Below, one piece after another: positions 43,095 through 51,614 of a stretch of DNA of 64,000 nt; the first letter of the stretch is position 1; every line of letters starts with the position of its first letter. This DNA is from Thiothrix eikelboomii (lineage in GTDB: Bacteria; Pseudomonadota; Gammaproteobacteria; Thiotrichales; Thiotrichaceae), in contig NZ_FUYB01000004.1 in the NCBI RefSeq assembly GCF_900167255.1, forward strand, positions 124,001-188,000, written 5' to 3'. The position numbers and the translations under genes are program-made. Under the pieces are notes generated by a model that was not told the origin of the DNA, did not search any database, and worked only from the letters and a program-made list of their open reading frames with translations.

Positions 43095-45833
43095 ATGATT
43101 TTCAGTCTGTTTCTATTAATAGTGGGTGGTTTGTTAGCGGCCTTCTGGGGTGACTCACCGATAGTTGGTGGAGGTTTAGGCTTGTTAATCGGTTGGGTCT
43201 ATCACCTCATGCTGCGTATTCGTCAGTTAGAGGCCACTATCCAACAGCTGGCGCCGCCAGAGTCAGCGCCCGTACAAACATCAGCACCCGTACCCACTCC
43301 AGTCCCAACACAAGTGTCAGCCTCCGCAGATACTTCAGTATCTGCTCCAGCGTCGGTGCAGATGGATTTAGAGCCTAGCCAGCCTGAGCTACCCTTGCCT
43401 AACCAAGCTCTGCCTGAGCCAATTGTTCACACTGAGCCGGCTGCCTTATCTATCTTGAGCAAAGCCAAAGCTTGGTTGTTCGGTGGCAATCCCTTTGTTC
43501 GCTTAGGAGTCGTGATTCTATTTTTCGGCGTGGTGTTCTTATTACGCTATTCGCTGCAGCATAATTTAGTGCCGGTTGAATTACGTCTATTAGGCTCAGC
43601 CAGTGCAGCCTTAGCTTTACTGGGTTTTGGTTGGCGGTTACGCACGCGCACGGGGGCTTATGGCTTGATTTTGCAGGCAGGTGGGATTGGCTTACTGTAT
43701 TTAACGATCTTTGGTGCTTATAGTCTTTATCATTTAATCCCTTCATTGATCGCTTTCGCGCTACTACTGATGATCGTTTTGGCCGCTGCGGCGTTGGCAG
43801 TGCTACAAAACAGTTTGCCCTTGGCGGTATTTGCGACGGTAGGTGGTTTTTTAGCCCCCTTATTAACTTCAAGTGGTAGTAATAATTATATCGGCTTGTT
43901 TAGTTTTTATGCCTTGCTGAATGCTGGGATTGTCATGATCGCGTGGTTCAAATCTTGGCGCTTACTCAACTTAATCGGCTTTATCTTTACCTTTGTGATT
44001 GCGGGTTTTTGGGGTTGGTTTAGTTATCGCCCTGAAGATTTTTGGGCAACGGAAGGTTTTCTGATGCTGTTTTTCTTATTCTATGTGGCGATTGCTATTC
44101 TGTTTGCTACCCGCAGCCCATTTAATTTCAAAGATAAGGTGGATGGCTCGTTAGTATTTGGCACCGCCATTATTGGTTTTTGTATGCAGATCGGCTTGTT
44201 CCTGCCGTTATTAGCGGAAGGCCGACCCGTGACTTTCCTCAGTCAATATGGCTTAGCGATGAGTGCGGTGATTTTAAGCCTGTTTTATCTAGGTTTAGCG
44301 TTTCTATTATGGCGGCGTTACGCTGAGGCACAACGGCTATTGGCAGAAACTTTTCTGGTGTTAAGTGTGATTTTTGCGACCCTAACTATTCCTTTAGCTG
44401 TGCAGAGTGCGGCAATTACGAGTGCTGCTTGGGCGATTGAAGGGGCAGGGATTATTTGGCTGGGGATTCGCCAACAGCAATTTGTGCAACGCTTAGTGGC
44501 AGTGGGCTTACAGTTTATTAGCCTATTGATCTTAATTCTAAACTTAGGCGCATCAATAAATGCCTACCCTTATGGAGCGGATACGGGGTCTATGCTGGGT
44601 GTTACTCAGGGTTTATTTCTGGCTAGTAGCCTGATTGCCTTGGCTATGCTAGTCGCCAGTCGCTTACTCTCGGCTGAGTTTGCAGGTAAGCGTAGCTTGG
44701 AAACAGGTTTAGCCATGAGTTTATTAGTGAGTGCGCTGGTGATGCATTTCCTGAGCTTTGAGTTGCAACTGGCTTGGAGTGATCTTGATTATCCCATCCA
44801 TTTCCACCTGCTCTATGCAATGGCAGTGATAGCGCTGTTGCTATTGAGTACTCGCCATTATTGGCGTTTACTCAGCTGGGTTTTACCTTTGCCGATCGTG
44901 TTGTTGAGTTTAGCGTTATTGATGATGTTGGTGGAAGGACGGTCATTGTTTGAGGCTTATCTGGTCTTAGTTTGGGCCGGCGCTTTAGGCTTATGGTACG
45001 GATTTCTCTGGCGTCTAGAGCGGCAGGCTTGGTTTAGTACTTGGGTGAAGCTTGCGCAGGCCTTCACCCTTTGGCTGATCATTATTCTGCTGATGCTGCA
45101 ATTACAGGTTTGGCTCAAAGACTATTTTACGCTAGACAATGCTTGGCCGATAGCGGCTTTACCCCTCGTACCTTTGAGCATGATTTGGCTGATTTTAAAA
45201 GCGCCAATTTGGCCTTTCACAACCCAGCGGGCTTTGCTGTTTTATAGTGTTGTTTTGCCAAGCTTATGTCTAATTACGGGCTGGTTTTTGCTAAGTTTAA
45301 GCGTGGCGGGTGATGCAGAGCCTTTACCTTGGTTGCCTGTCTTTAACCCCATAGATCTCGTGACGGTGTGGTTCGCTTTTACCTTATTGATGGTTAATTC
45401 TTATTGGCAGCAACAGACAAGTTTAAAAGCACCGAGATTCTTGCCTTATAGCCTGATTTTCATTGGGTTTGCATGGTTGAATCTAACCGTATTGCGCGTA
45501 TTACACCATTGGTATGATCTAGCTTGGGCGTTTCCTGATTTGCTGATTAATCCCATTACCCAAACTACGCTGGCGCTTGTCTGGGGTAGTTCAGGGTTGC
45601 TCTTCACTTGGTGGGGGAATCGTTCTGGTAGGCGAGGTGTATGGAGTGCAGGCGCTATGCTATTGGCGGCGGTGATTTTAAAATTATTCCTGATTGATTT
45701 CGCTTCCTCAGATACGGTTGAGCGGATTATTTCATTTATTGGGGTTGGCGTACTTTTGCTGTTTATTGGTTATTTAGCACCACTACCACCTGCGCCTAAG
45801 GATGCAGCTAAGGAGCTGACTCATGTTGAATAA
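43095..45833 (+). CDS. DUF2339 polytopic membrane protein
   Basis: A 912-residue inner-membrane protein with about 25 or more hydrophobic helices. A short N-terminal helix precedes a Pro/Ser/Val-rich loop (about 55-110 with repeated Ala-Pro-Val), then FGGNPFVRLGVVILFFGVVFLLRY, the mark of DUF2339. The first in-frame start is a TTG at 43077; the ATG at 43095 fits a hydrophobic N-terminus. The following DUF3999 gene overlaps by 11 bases, and the pair is conserved in gammaproteobacteria. The function is unknown. Confidence 0.88.
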   Translation: MIFSLFLLIVGGLLAAFWGDSPIVGGGLGLLIGWVYHLMLRIRQLEATIQQLAPPESAPVQTSAPVPTPVPTQVSASADTSVSAPASVQMDLEPSQPELPLPNQALPEPIVHTEPAALSILSKAKAWLFGGNPFVRLGVVILFFGVVFLLRYSLQHNLVPVELRLLGSASAALALLGFGWRLRTRTGAYGLILQAGGIGLLYLTIFGAYSLYHLIPSLIAFALLLMIVLAAAALAVLQNSLPLAVFATVGGFLAPLLTSSGSNNYIGLFSFYALLNAGIVMIAWFKSWRLLNLIGFIFTFVIAGFWGWFSYRPEDFWATEGFLMLFFLFYVAIAILFATRSPFNFKDKVDGSLVFGTAIIGFCMQIGLFLPLLAEGRPVTFLSQYGLAMSAVILSLFYLGLAFLLWRRYAEAQRLLAETFLVLSVIFATLTIPLAVQSAAITSAAWAIEGAGIIWLGIRQQQFVQRLVAVGLQFISLLILILNLGASINAYPYGADTGSMLGVTQGLFLASSLIALAMLVASRLLSAEFAGKRSLETGLAMSLLVSALVMHFLSFELQLAWSDLDYPIHFHLLYAMAVIALLLLSTRHYWRLLSWVLPLPIVLLSLALLMMLVEGRSLFEAYLVLVWAGALGLWYGFLWRLERQAWFSTWVKLAQAFTLWLIIILLMLQLQVWLKDYFTLDNAWPIAALPLVPLSMIWLILKAPIWPFTTQRALLFYSVVLPSLCLITGWFLLSLSVAGDAEPLPWLPVFNPIDLVTVWFAFTLLMVNSYWQQQTSLKAPRFLPYSLIFIGFAWLNLTVLRVLHHWYDLAWAFPDLLINPITQTTLALVWGSSGLLFTWWGNRSGRRGVWSAGAMLLAAVILKLFLIDFASSDTVERIISFIGVGVLLLFIGYLAPLPPAPKDAAKELTHVE

Positions 45834-47187
45834 ACTTTTAGCATTATTCACTCTAGGGCTATGGTTCAGCCCTATGGTGAGCCAAGGGGCTGAACCCGAG
45901 TTTCATTATCAAGCGCCTTTGAGCGAGGCTACGAGTGAATATAGACGGGCAGAGCTACCTTGGGAGGTATTAGCGCATTTACTCCAAGCTGAGCAAGCGG
46001 ATTTACAGGTAGTGAATGCGGCAGGTCAAGCCGTTCCTGCACGGGTCAGTCCTATCAGTGATCTTGAGTTAAATCCTGAAGAGCGTAGCTTAAGTTTTTT
46101 TCGAGGCGATGATCCGACCCAAGTTGGTTTATTGCTAACCTTAGGCGCTAGCCCTAGTGCACCTAAGCTTGAGCAGCTAGCGTTAGCAGATCGGCACTAT
46201 TTGATTGTGCAAAACGCGGTATTCGATGGCAAGCTATTCACCTTGCAAAGCCTGAATTTAGCTTGGGATAACCAGCATTTAGCCCAGTGGTTGCCGAAAA
46301 GTTTAATACTGGAAACCAGCGATGACCTACAGACTTGGCAAAGAGTTACTACTCAAAGCCTGCCATATATTTTAAAAGAGAAGGAAGTTCTGGTTGAAAA
46401 TCATCGGATTGAATTTGCTCAGCCTGTACAAGCTAAGTTCTTGCGCTTATCGGGGCAGGCAGATTTTTCGCCAATTTTAACCAGTTTACAGGGTGTGACA
46501 GGGATTGCACCGCAACAAACGGCACAACGCATCGCTTGGCAGACCATCCCGTTATTAACAACTGACCAGCCCCAGCAATTTCATTATCTAATGCCCGCTT
46601 CTGTACCCGTCAAACAATGGCGGATGCATCTAGCGCAGTCCGGTGATTTATATGTCGGTGAGCTAGTAACTCGTCCGCTTGATGAGCGCTATGGCAAACA
46701 ACGTAATCAGGAGTCAAGGGTGAGTTTTGTCGATTATCGCCTTAACTCAGACTTGGGTGAATTGCGTGCACCGGCTCAAAGCTTGCCTAATATCTACTCT
46801 TGGGATGCCAATCAGGTGATGGATTGGCATTGGACTTTTACCCAACCCCAGCCATTAACTGCGGATAAGGCGGTTGTTGAGTTTGGCTGGCAACCCTTAG
46901 AATTGCACTTTATCGCCCAAGGTCAAGGTCCTTTTCGTTTAGTTTATGGCAGTCGTGATCCAATTTCGCATTTAGATTTGCCGTTTCCCGATGAGACGAT
47001 GGCGGGACGTTGGCTAGCAACGACGGTGCAAGTTGGTGCAGAGCAAGTCTTGAAGCCTCTAGACCATCCCGCCGCCTATAAGCAATGGCTGCCCTATTTG
47101 TTAGGTGGTGTACTGCTGGTTGCGGTACTGCTGTTACTAGGGATGGCACGGCATTTATGGCGAGATTTGGATAAAACCGGTAGCTAA
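45823..47187 (+). CDS. DUF3999 periplasmic protein
   Basis: A 454-residue protein with a signal peptide (ending VSQGAEP), a large beta-rich periplasmic part (about 25-415; QTWQRVTTQSLPYIL, LRLSGQADFSP resemble discoidin-like strands) and one C-terminal transmembrane helix (LPYLLGGVLLVAVLLLLGM). The DUF3999 family is found almost always with DUF2339. Its ATG lies inside the end of the DUF2339 gene, after AAGGAGC. The pair may form an envelope complex; the substrate is unknown. Confidence 0.85.
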   Translation: MLNKLLALFTLGLWFSPMVSQGAEPEFHYQAPLSEATSEYRRAELPWEVLAHLLQAEQADLQVVNAAGQAVPARVSPISDLELNPEERSLSFFRGDDPTQVGLLLTLGASPSAPKLEQLALADRHYLIVQNAVFDGKLFTLQSLNLAWDNQHLAQWLPKSLILETSDDLQTWQRVTTQSLPYILKEKEVLVENHRIEFAQPVQAKFLRLSGQADFSPILTSLQGVTGIAPQQTAQRIAWQTIPLLTTDQPQQFHYLMPASVPVKQWRMHLAQSGDLYVGELVTRPLDERYGKQRNQESRVSFVDYRLNSDLGELRAPAQSLPNIYSWDANQVMDWHWTFTQPQPLTADKAVVEFGWQPLELHFIAQGQGPFRLVYGSRDPISHLDLPFPDETMAGRWLATTVQVGAEQVLKPLDHPAAYKQWLPYLLGGVLLVAVLLLLGMARHLWRDLDKTGS

Positions 47188-47574
47188 GCTATCCCGTTGC
47201 AATGTGATGAGCAAAAATCAAGCAAGACTGCTGATGGGTGTCACTCATCTTTATAAGTTGCATTTGATGAAATATTGACTATTATCAGTTTGATATTATA
47301 GTTAATAAGTCAGTTCTTGTTAGCTATACACGCAGACTTTGTTGCTAAACGGTCAATAACTACAACTCAAAAACGACCCTTTAGGCCTTGTAAGTACCCC
47401 CCACTTATAAGGTTCTGCATCAGTTGAGTTGAGTGTAAAACTAAATAGGAATGGCTTTATGCAACTTATGACTATGTTGCTGTCACCCACAACGTATGTG
47501 CTGTCTCATGCTGCAGTTTCGCAGTGCTTGTGCTCATCTTCATCCCTAGAATTTATTCATTTAGGTGGAACACT
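47188..47574 (+). other. Intergenic leader, 387 bases, upstream of chemosensory operon
   Basis: No gene is seen apart from a 42-codon ORF (47459-47587) that I judge incidental. A candidate promoter is TTGACT (47275-47280) with TATAGT (47297-47302), spacer 16. This would leave a leader of about 265 bases. It contains an inverted repeat CCTTGTAAGT / ACTTATAAGG (47386-47395 and 47403-47412, one G-U pair, loop ACCCCCC). No riboswitch class is recognised. Confidence 0.5.
47275..47302 (+). promoter_or_regulatory. Candidate promoter of the chemosensory operon
   Basis: TTGACT-16 bases-TATAGT with AT-rich surroundings. It lies about 270 bases before the receiver gene at 47575. Other start points are possible. 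Confidence 0.4.
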
Positions 47575-47940
47575 ATGTCTGCAATAAAAACCATTTTGAT
47601 CGCCGATGACTCCCAGACTGAGCGTCTCTACTTAAGCCGAATTTTGCAAGATGCCGGTTATCAGGTGATTGTAGCCACTTCAGGGAATGAGGCTAGAATA
47701 TTGGCAGAAACCCATCAGCCGGATGTCATTTTTCTCGACATTATCATGGAGGACGGCGATGGTTATCAGACCTGTCGCAATCTTCGCCGCCAGCCAGCCA
47801 CTGCAACCACCCCGATCATTATGGTTTCCAGTAAGTCTAATCCGGTGGATATGCAATGGGCTAAAAAATTAGGGGCTAACCATTATCTAGTCAAGCCTTA
47901 TACGCCGGGTGCAATTTTGGCGCAATTAACGGCACTGTAA
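47575..47940 (+). CDS. Single-domain response regulator (PilG/PilH/CheY-like)
   Basis: A 121-residue receiver domain: ILIADDSQTERLYLSRIL (acidic pocket), VIFLDIIMEDGDG (phosphorylated Asp), MVSSKS and YLVKPY (switch Lys). It would be phosphorylated by the CheA-like kinase encoded downstream. The frame extends upstream to 47524, but AGGTGG fits the ATG at 47575. It is the first gene of the cluster, and its position before a CheW gene parallels pilG/pilH before pilI in type IV pilus systems. Confidence 0.92.
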   Translation: MSAIKTILIADDSQTERLYLSRILQDAGYQVIVATSGNEARILAETHQPDVIFLDIIMEDGDGYQTCRNLRRQPATATTPIIMVSSKSNPVDMQWAKKLGANHYLVKPYTPGAILAQLTAL

Positions 47941-48048
47941 ATACTGCACGCTAAGATGCCAGTGAAAAAATAACTAAAGCAGCACAGTTGTTTAACGAGG
48001 GAAATAAGCAACTGTTGACAATAACTAAATTGGGTAAGGAGTAGGACG

Positions 48049-48501
48049 GTGCAAGCTGCATTCTCTTATAAGGTAGGTGATTATCGTATTTTGCTAGAAC
48101 CCGGCCTTCGTTCTGAGGTGCTAACCCTAGATACGGTTTATCCAGTGCCTTATGCGCCAGATTGGTGTGCGGGTTTATCTAATGTTCGCGGGGATCTCTG
48201 TCCGGTTATTGATATGCATGGGGTCTTATTTAAGCAGCCGCGTCCGAAAAAACAATACCTGCTCTGGTTGCAACACGAGGCTTTTGCGCCGGTTGTAGTC
48301 AGCTGTGATGAACTCCCTAAACAAATCACTGTACCGGATACGGCTACTCAAAGCGGACGGATACCGGGGATGCCCGGCTGGATTCAGACAGTCTGGAGTC
48401 AGAATAATGCCCTGCTATTAGCGGCTGATCATGGACGTCTATTTAGGTTATTAAGTAAAACCAAGCCCAGTGGATCCACAGCCACTGTTAGAGGGAAATA
48501 A
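48049..48501 (+). CDS. CheW-like coupling protein (PilI-like)
   Basis: A 150-residue CheW domain that would couple the chemoreceptor to the CheA kinase. It has VYPVPYAPDWCAGLSNVRGDLCPVIDM, the PilI-type core of the fold, and a C-terminal half of alternating strands. A GTG start at 48049 follows AAGGAG. It lies 108 bases after the receiver gene and only 3 bases before the binding protein gene. Confidence 0.85.
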   Translation: MQAAFSYKVGDYRILLEPGLRSEVLTLDTVYPVPYAPDWCAGLSNVRGDLCPVIDMHGVLFKQPRPKKQYLLWLQHEAFAPVVVSCDELPKQITVPDTATQSGRIPGMPGWIQTVWSQNNALLLAADHGRLFRLLSKTKPSGSTATVRGK

Positions 48502-48504
48502 ATC

Positions 48505-49743
48505 ATGATAAACAATAAAAAAACCATCTTGCGATCGCTAGTTTGGCTAGCCTTTGGTGTTTTGCCTTGTATAGCGCAGGCGGAAGAAGTCCCGGCTAAT
48601 CAAATTCGCTTAGCCACGTCCTTGGATTTACAAGGTCAATCCAAAGGTCTAGGTACTGGTATGCTGAGCGGTTTAGAGGCTGCTTTGCAAGATAAGCAAA
48701 TCGGTGCTAAGCAAATTAAATTATTAAGTGAAAACGATAATTATAGCCCACCCAAAACGATTGAAGCCGTTAATAAATTACTCAGTCAAGATGTATTTGC
48801 CTTCGTCGGCAATGTAGGCACTCCGACTGCAGCAGCAGCTTTACCCTTATTAGCAGATAAAAAAATACCTGCGATTGGTTTTTTTACAGGTTCTGATTTA
48901 TTACGTAGTAATCAAGAAGATGTTATTAATTATCGAGCCAGTTATGGGCAAGAAGTTAAAGCCGTTGTTGAAGAGGCGTTTAATCATGGTTATGGCCCAG
49001 CGTCGATTTGCGCTTATATACAAGATGATTCTTATGGTTTATCTGGTTTGCGCGGTTTGAAAGCAGTGTTAGCTGGCAAACAAGGTGTAAATTATATTGC
49101 TGAGGCCTTAGATAAAATCTTCGAGCAAGAAGGTGACAATGCTCAGCGTAATGGGATCGGTCCTGTCGGTGTCTATAAACGCAATAGTCTTGCCGTGCGT
49201 GATGGCTATGACTCTATTAAGAAATGGGAGGCCAAGCAAGGTCGGCCTTGTAAATTCGTGGTAACGGTCGGTTCTTATGAATCAGTTGCTCGCTTTATTA
49301 CTTATGCCAATAGTAAAAAAGAGTCTTGGGTTTATAGTGCAGTATCTTTTACGGGTGCGGATAATTTCCTGAAACAATTAAGCTCATTTGGTGTAGCTGA
49401 TCGAGTATTAATGACTCAGGTGGTGCCTGCTTTAGACAGTGAGCTACCGATTGTTAATGAAGCACGCGCAGCACTGGGCGATAAATTAGGATATGTTTCT
49501 TTAGAGGGCTATATTGTAGGCCGGATGCTCTTAAAAGCAATGGGTGATGTTGAGGCTGCGGGGCAAGAAATGACACGAGCCAATGTCGTTGCCGCTTTAC
49601 GGGGTAAGCAGTTTGATTTAGGTGGTCTACCGCTCGATTTTACCGATGATAATCAGGGGTCGGATTTGGTCGTGATGACGACGCTAGCAGATAACAAATG
49701 GGCGCCTGTCGATAGCTCAACTTGGAAAGGATGGTATAAATGA
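48505..49743 (+). CDS. Periplasmic binding protein (LivK/Peripla_BP_6 type) in the chemosensory operon
   Basis: A 412-residue protein with a signal peptide (ending CIAQAEE) and the two-lobe fold of branched-chain amino-acid and amide binding proteins. Hallmarks are IRLATSLDLQGQSKGLGTGM, VFAFVGNVGTPTAAAALPLLADKKIPAIG and FVVTVGSYESVARFITYA. No ABC permease or ATPase is nearby. It is placed between cheW and the MCP gene, with a 4-base overlap with the latter, so it most likely delivers its ligand to that receptor rather than to a transporter. The ligand is unknown. Confidence 0.88.
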   Translation: MINNKKTILRSLVWLAFGVLPCIAQAEEVPANQIRLATSLDLQGQSKGLGTGMLSGLEAALQDKQIGAKQIKLLSENDNYSPPKTIEAVNKLLSQDVFAFVGNVGTPTAAAALPLLADKKIPAIGFFTGSDLLRSNQEDVINYRASYGQEVKAVVEEAFNHGYGPASICAYIQDDSYGLSGLRGLKAVLAGKQGVNYIAEALDKIFEQEGDNAQRNGIGPVGVYKRNSLAVRDGYDSIKKWEAKQGRPCKFVVTVGSYESVARFITYANSKKESWVYSAVSFTGADNFLKQLSSFGVADRVLMTQVVPALDSELPIVNEARAALGDKLGYVSLEGYIVGRMLLKAMGDVEAAGQEMTRANVVAALRGKQFDLGGLPLDFTDDNQGSDLVVMTTLADNKWAPVDSSTWKGWYK

Positions 49744-51590
49744 GTGATTTAGCGAACAACAAGCAGAAAACGGGCTGGCTAGCGAATATGCCAGTTGCTC
49801 AGCGGATATTTCTCTTGGTCTTGATTCCATTGCTATTGTTAATGCTGTTGGGTAGTGGTGCAATTTTTGCATTGAATAAAAATCAAATGGTTTTACGTGA
49901 TTTAAGTAATCATATTGCATTAATTGATACCGGCAATAGTTTGATTCGTGATACTCAAGATAACCATGTTTTACTCTTACATCAAGTTGTTTTAGGGACT
50001 AAATCTTGGGAGGATGCCTTAAAAGAGTTAAAGGCTTCTGAAAAGAATTTTATTGAAGTGAGTATGCCACGTTATAAAGCACTGAAAAGTGTTGATAATC
50101 TAGATGATGAACAGATACGTAAAGAATTTAATCGTGTGCAAGAAGAAATGGATCAGCTTTTGGTGTCCATGAAGCGCAGCGAACGTTTGTTAGAAGGCCA
50201 AGATCGTAATCAGCTTGAGCTTTATGTACAAAATGATTTGTTAGCAGATACCCAAGGTTTTCGTGATAAAATTAATGCACAGGTTGAGAATGATATTAAG
50301 CAATCTTATGCTTTATCTGATGCAGCCACTGAAGATGCTCGGCGCTTATTGATTGCTGCCGTCAGTATGATTTTGCTGGGTATGTTAATTGCCGCGATCT
50401 TAGGGTATTTAATTTATCGCTCGATTGGTGGGCAATTGGGACGTTTGAATAGTACAATTCGTGAGATTGCCGCAGGTGATTTGAATGCTCGAGTGGAGTT
50501 AGGTGGACGCAGTGAGTTGGCTGAATTAGGCCAAGCGTTTGATGGTATGGTAGAAGATCGTATTTCGACTCAACGAAAAATCAATGCAGAACACCAACAA
50601 TTAAATGAATCGGTCTTTACCTTATTAGAAGCGGTCGCTGATTTGAGTGAGCGTAATTTAACCGTGCGTGCGAAAGTGACGGAAGATGCCACAGGCCCAC
50701 TGGCCGATGCGATCAATCAATTAGCTGAAGATACTACTGAGGTACTCAAGCAAGTCCGTGAGGTTGCCTTGACCGTGGATGCCACTTCTCAGGATGTTAA
50801 CCAACATGCGCTGTCGGTGAATCAATTAGCACTGTTAGAACGCAATGAAGCCGAAGAAACGGTTGAGCAATTAGGCAATATTTTGGGTCGTTTAGATTCC
50901 ATTGCCGCCTCTGCACAACAAGCGAATCGAGTGGCGGATAGTACTTCACGTGCCACCCGTGAAGCGCAAGAATCTGTTGCACGTACTTTAACCAGTATTT
51001 CAGGTATTCGTGATACCGTGCAAGAAACAGGTAAGCGTTTGAAACGGTTAGGGGAGCGTTCGCAAGAAATTTCCCGCATTATCGACATTATCAGCAATAT
51101 CTCTGAACGTACAACGGTGCTGGCCTTGAATGCGAGTATGCAAGCAACGGCAGCAGGTGAAGCAGGGCGGGGTTTCTCGGTGATTGCCGAAGAGATTCAG
51201 CATTTAGCAGAAAGCTCACGGGAGTCGACGGATCAAATCGGTGCTCTGGTAAGAAATATTCAACAGGAAGCTAATACAACGATTGCGACGATGGATCAGA
51301 CCATTTCTGAGGTGGTCGATGGTTCGAATTTGGCAGAGCAAGCCGCCACTCAAATGCAAACGAGCTTAGATGCGACGAATGAACTCGTCCAGTCGGTTGA
51401 GAAAATTGCGGTGGATTCGGCTGAACAGGTCAAGATCAGCCAAGAGTTGCAAACTCGTGCTGAGCGGATTGTTGAGGCTACTCAGTCGACAGGTAAGGAG
51501 TTATTGTCTCTCACTAGCTTAACTAGCAGTATGGCTGAAGCTGGTCAGCGTCTCGTCAAGTCCGTCAACGTATTCAAGCTGGAAGCCTAA
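49740..51590 (+). CDS. Methyl-accepting chemoreceptor (PilJ-like signalling domain)
   Basis: A 616-residue receptor. Helix 1 (about 20-44) and helix 2 (about 202-225) enclose a helical periplasmic sensor of roughly 155 residues. A HAMP domain (IREIAAGDLNARVELGG), a second HAMP-like segment (LSERNLTVRAKVTEDATG) and a PilJ-type signalling tip follow: ERTTVLALNASMQATAAGEAGRGF and AEEIQHLAESSRESTD. The usual tip runs LALNAAIEAARAGE, so Met-Gln-Ala-Thr here is the Pil-type variant. It starts with an ATGA overlap of the binding protein gene. No CheR or CheB gene is in the cluster. Confidence 0.9.
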   Translation: MSDLANNKQKTGWLANMPVAQRIFLLVLIPLLLLMLLGSGAIFALNKNQMVLRDLSNHIALIDTGNSLIRDTQDNHVLLLHQVVLGTKSWEDALKELKASEKNFIEVSMPRYKALKSVDNLDDEQIRKEFNRVQEEMDQLLVSMKRSERLLEGQDRNQLELYVQNDLLADTQGFRDKINAQVENDIKQSYALSDAATEDARRLLIAAVSMILLGMLIAAILGYLIYRSIGGQLGRLNSTIREIAAGDLNARVELGGRSELAELGQAFDGMVEDRISTQRKINAEHQQLNESVFTLLEAVADLSERNLTVRAKVTEDATGPLADAINQLAEDTTEVLKQVREVALTVDATSQDVNQHALSVNQLALLERNEAEETVEQLGNILGRLDSIAASAQQANRVADSTSRATREAQESVARTLTSISGIRDTVQETGKRLKRLGERSQEISRIIDIISNISERTTVLALNASMQATAAGEAGRGFSVIAEEIQHLAESSRESTDQIGALVRNIQQEANTTIATMDQTISEVVDGSNLAEQAATQMQTSLDATNELVQSVEKIAVDSAEQVKISQELQTRAERIVEATQSTGKELLSLTSLTSSMAEAGQRLVKSVNVFKLEA

Positions 51591-51614
51591 AGGTTCGAGC
51601 ATGAGGAGACTTTG

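Noticed and set aside
43450-43872. 140-codon ORF antisense to the DUF2339 gene
   Set aside because: Antisense of a strongly hydrophobic gene often stays open; no family signal is present.
47459-47587. 42-codon ORF overlapping the first receiver gene
   Set aside because: The ribosome site is 12 bases away, the composition is unremarkable and it overlaps a supported start. Kept only as part of the leader.
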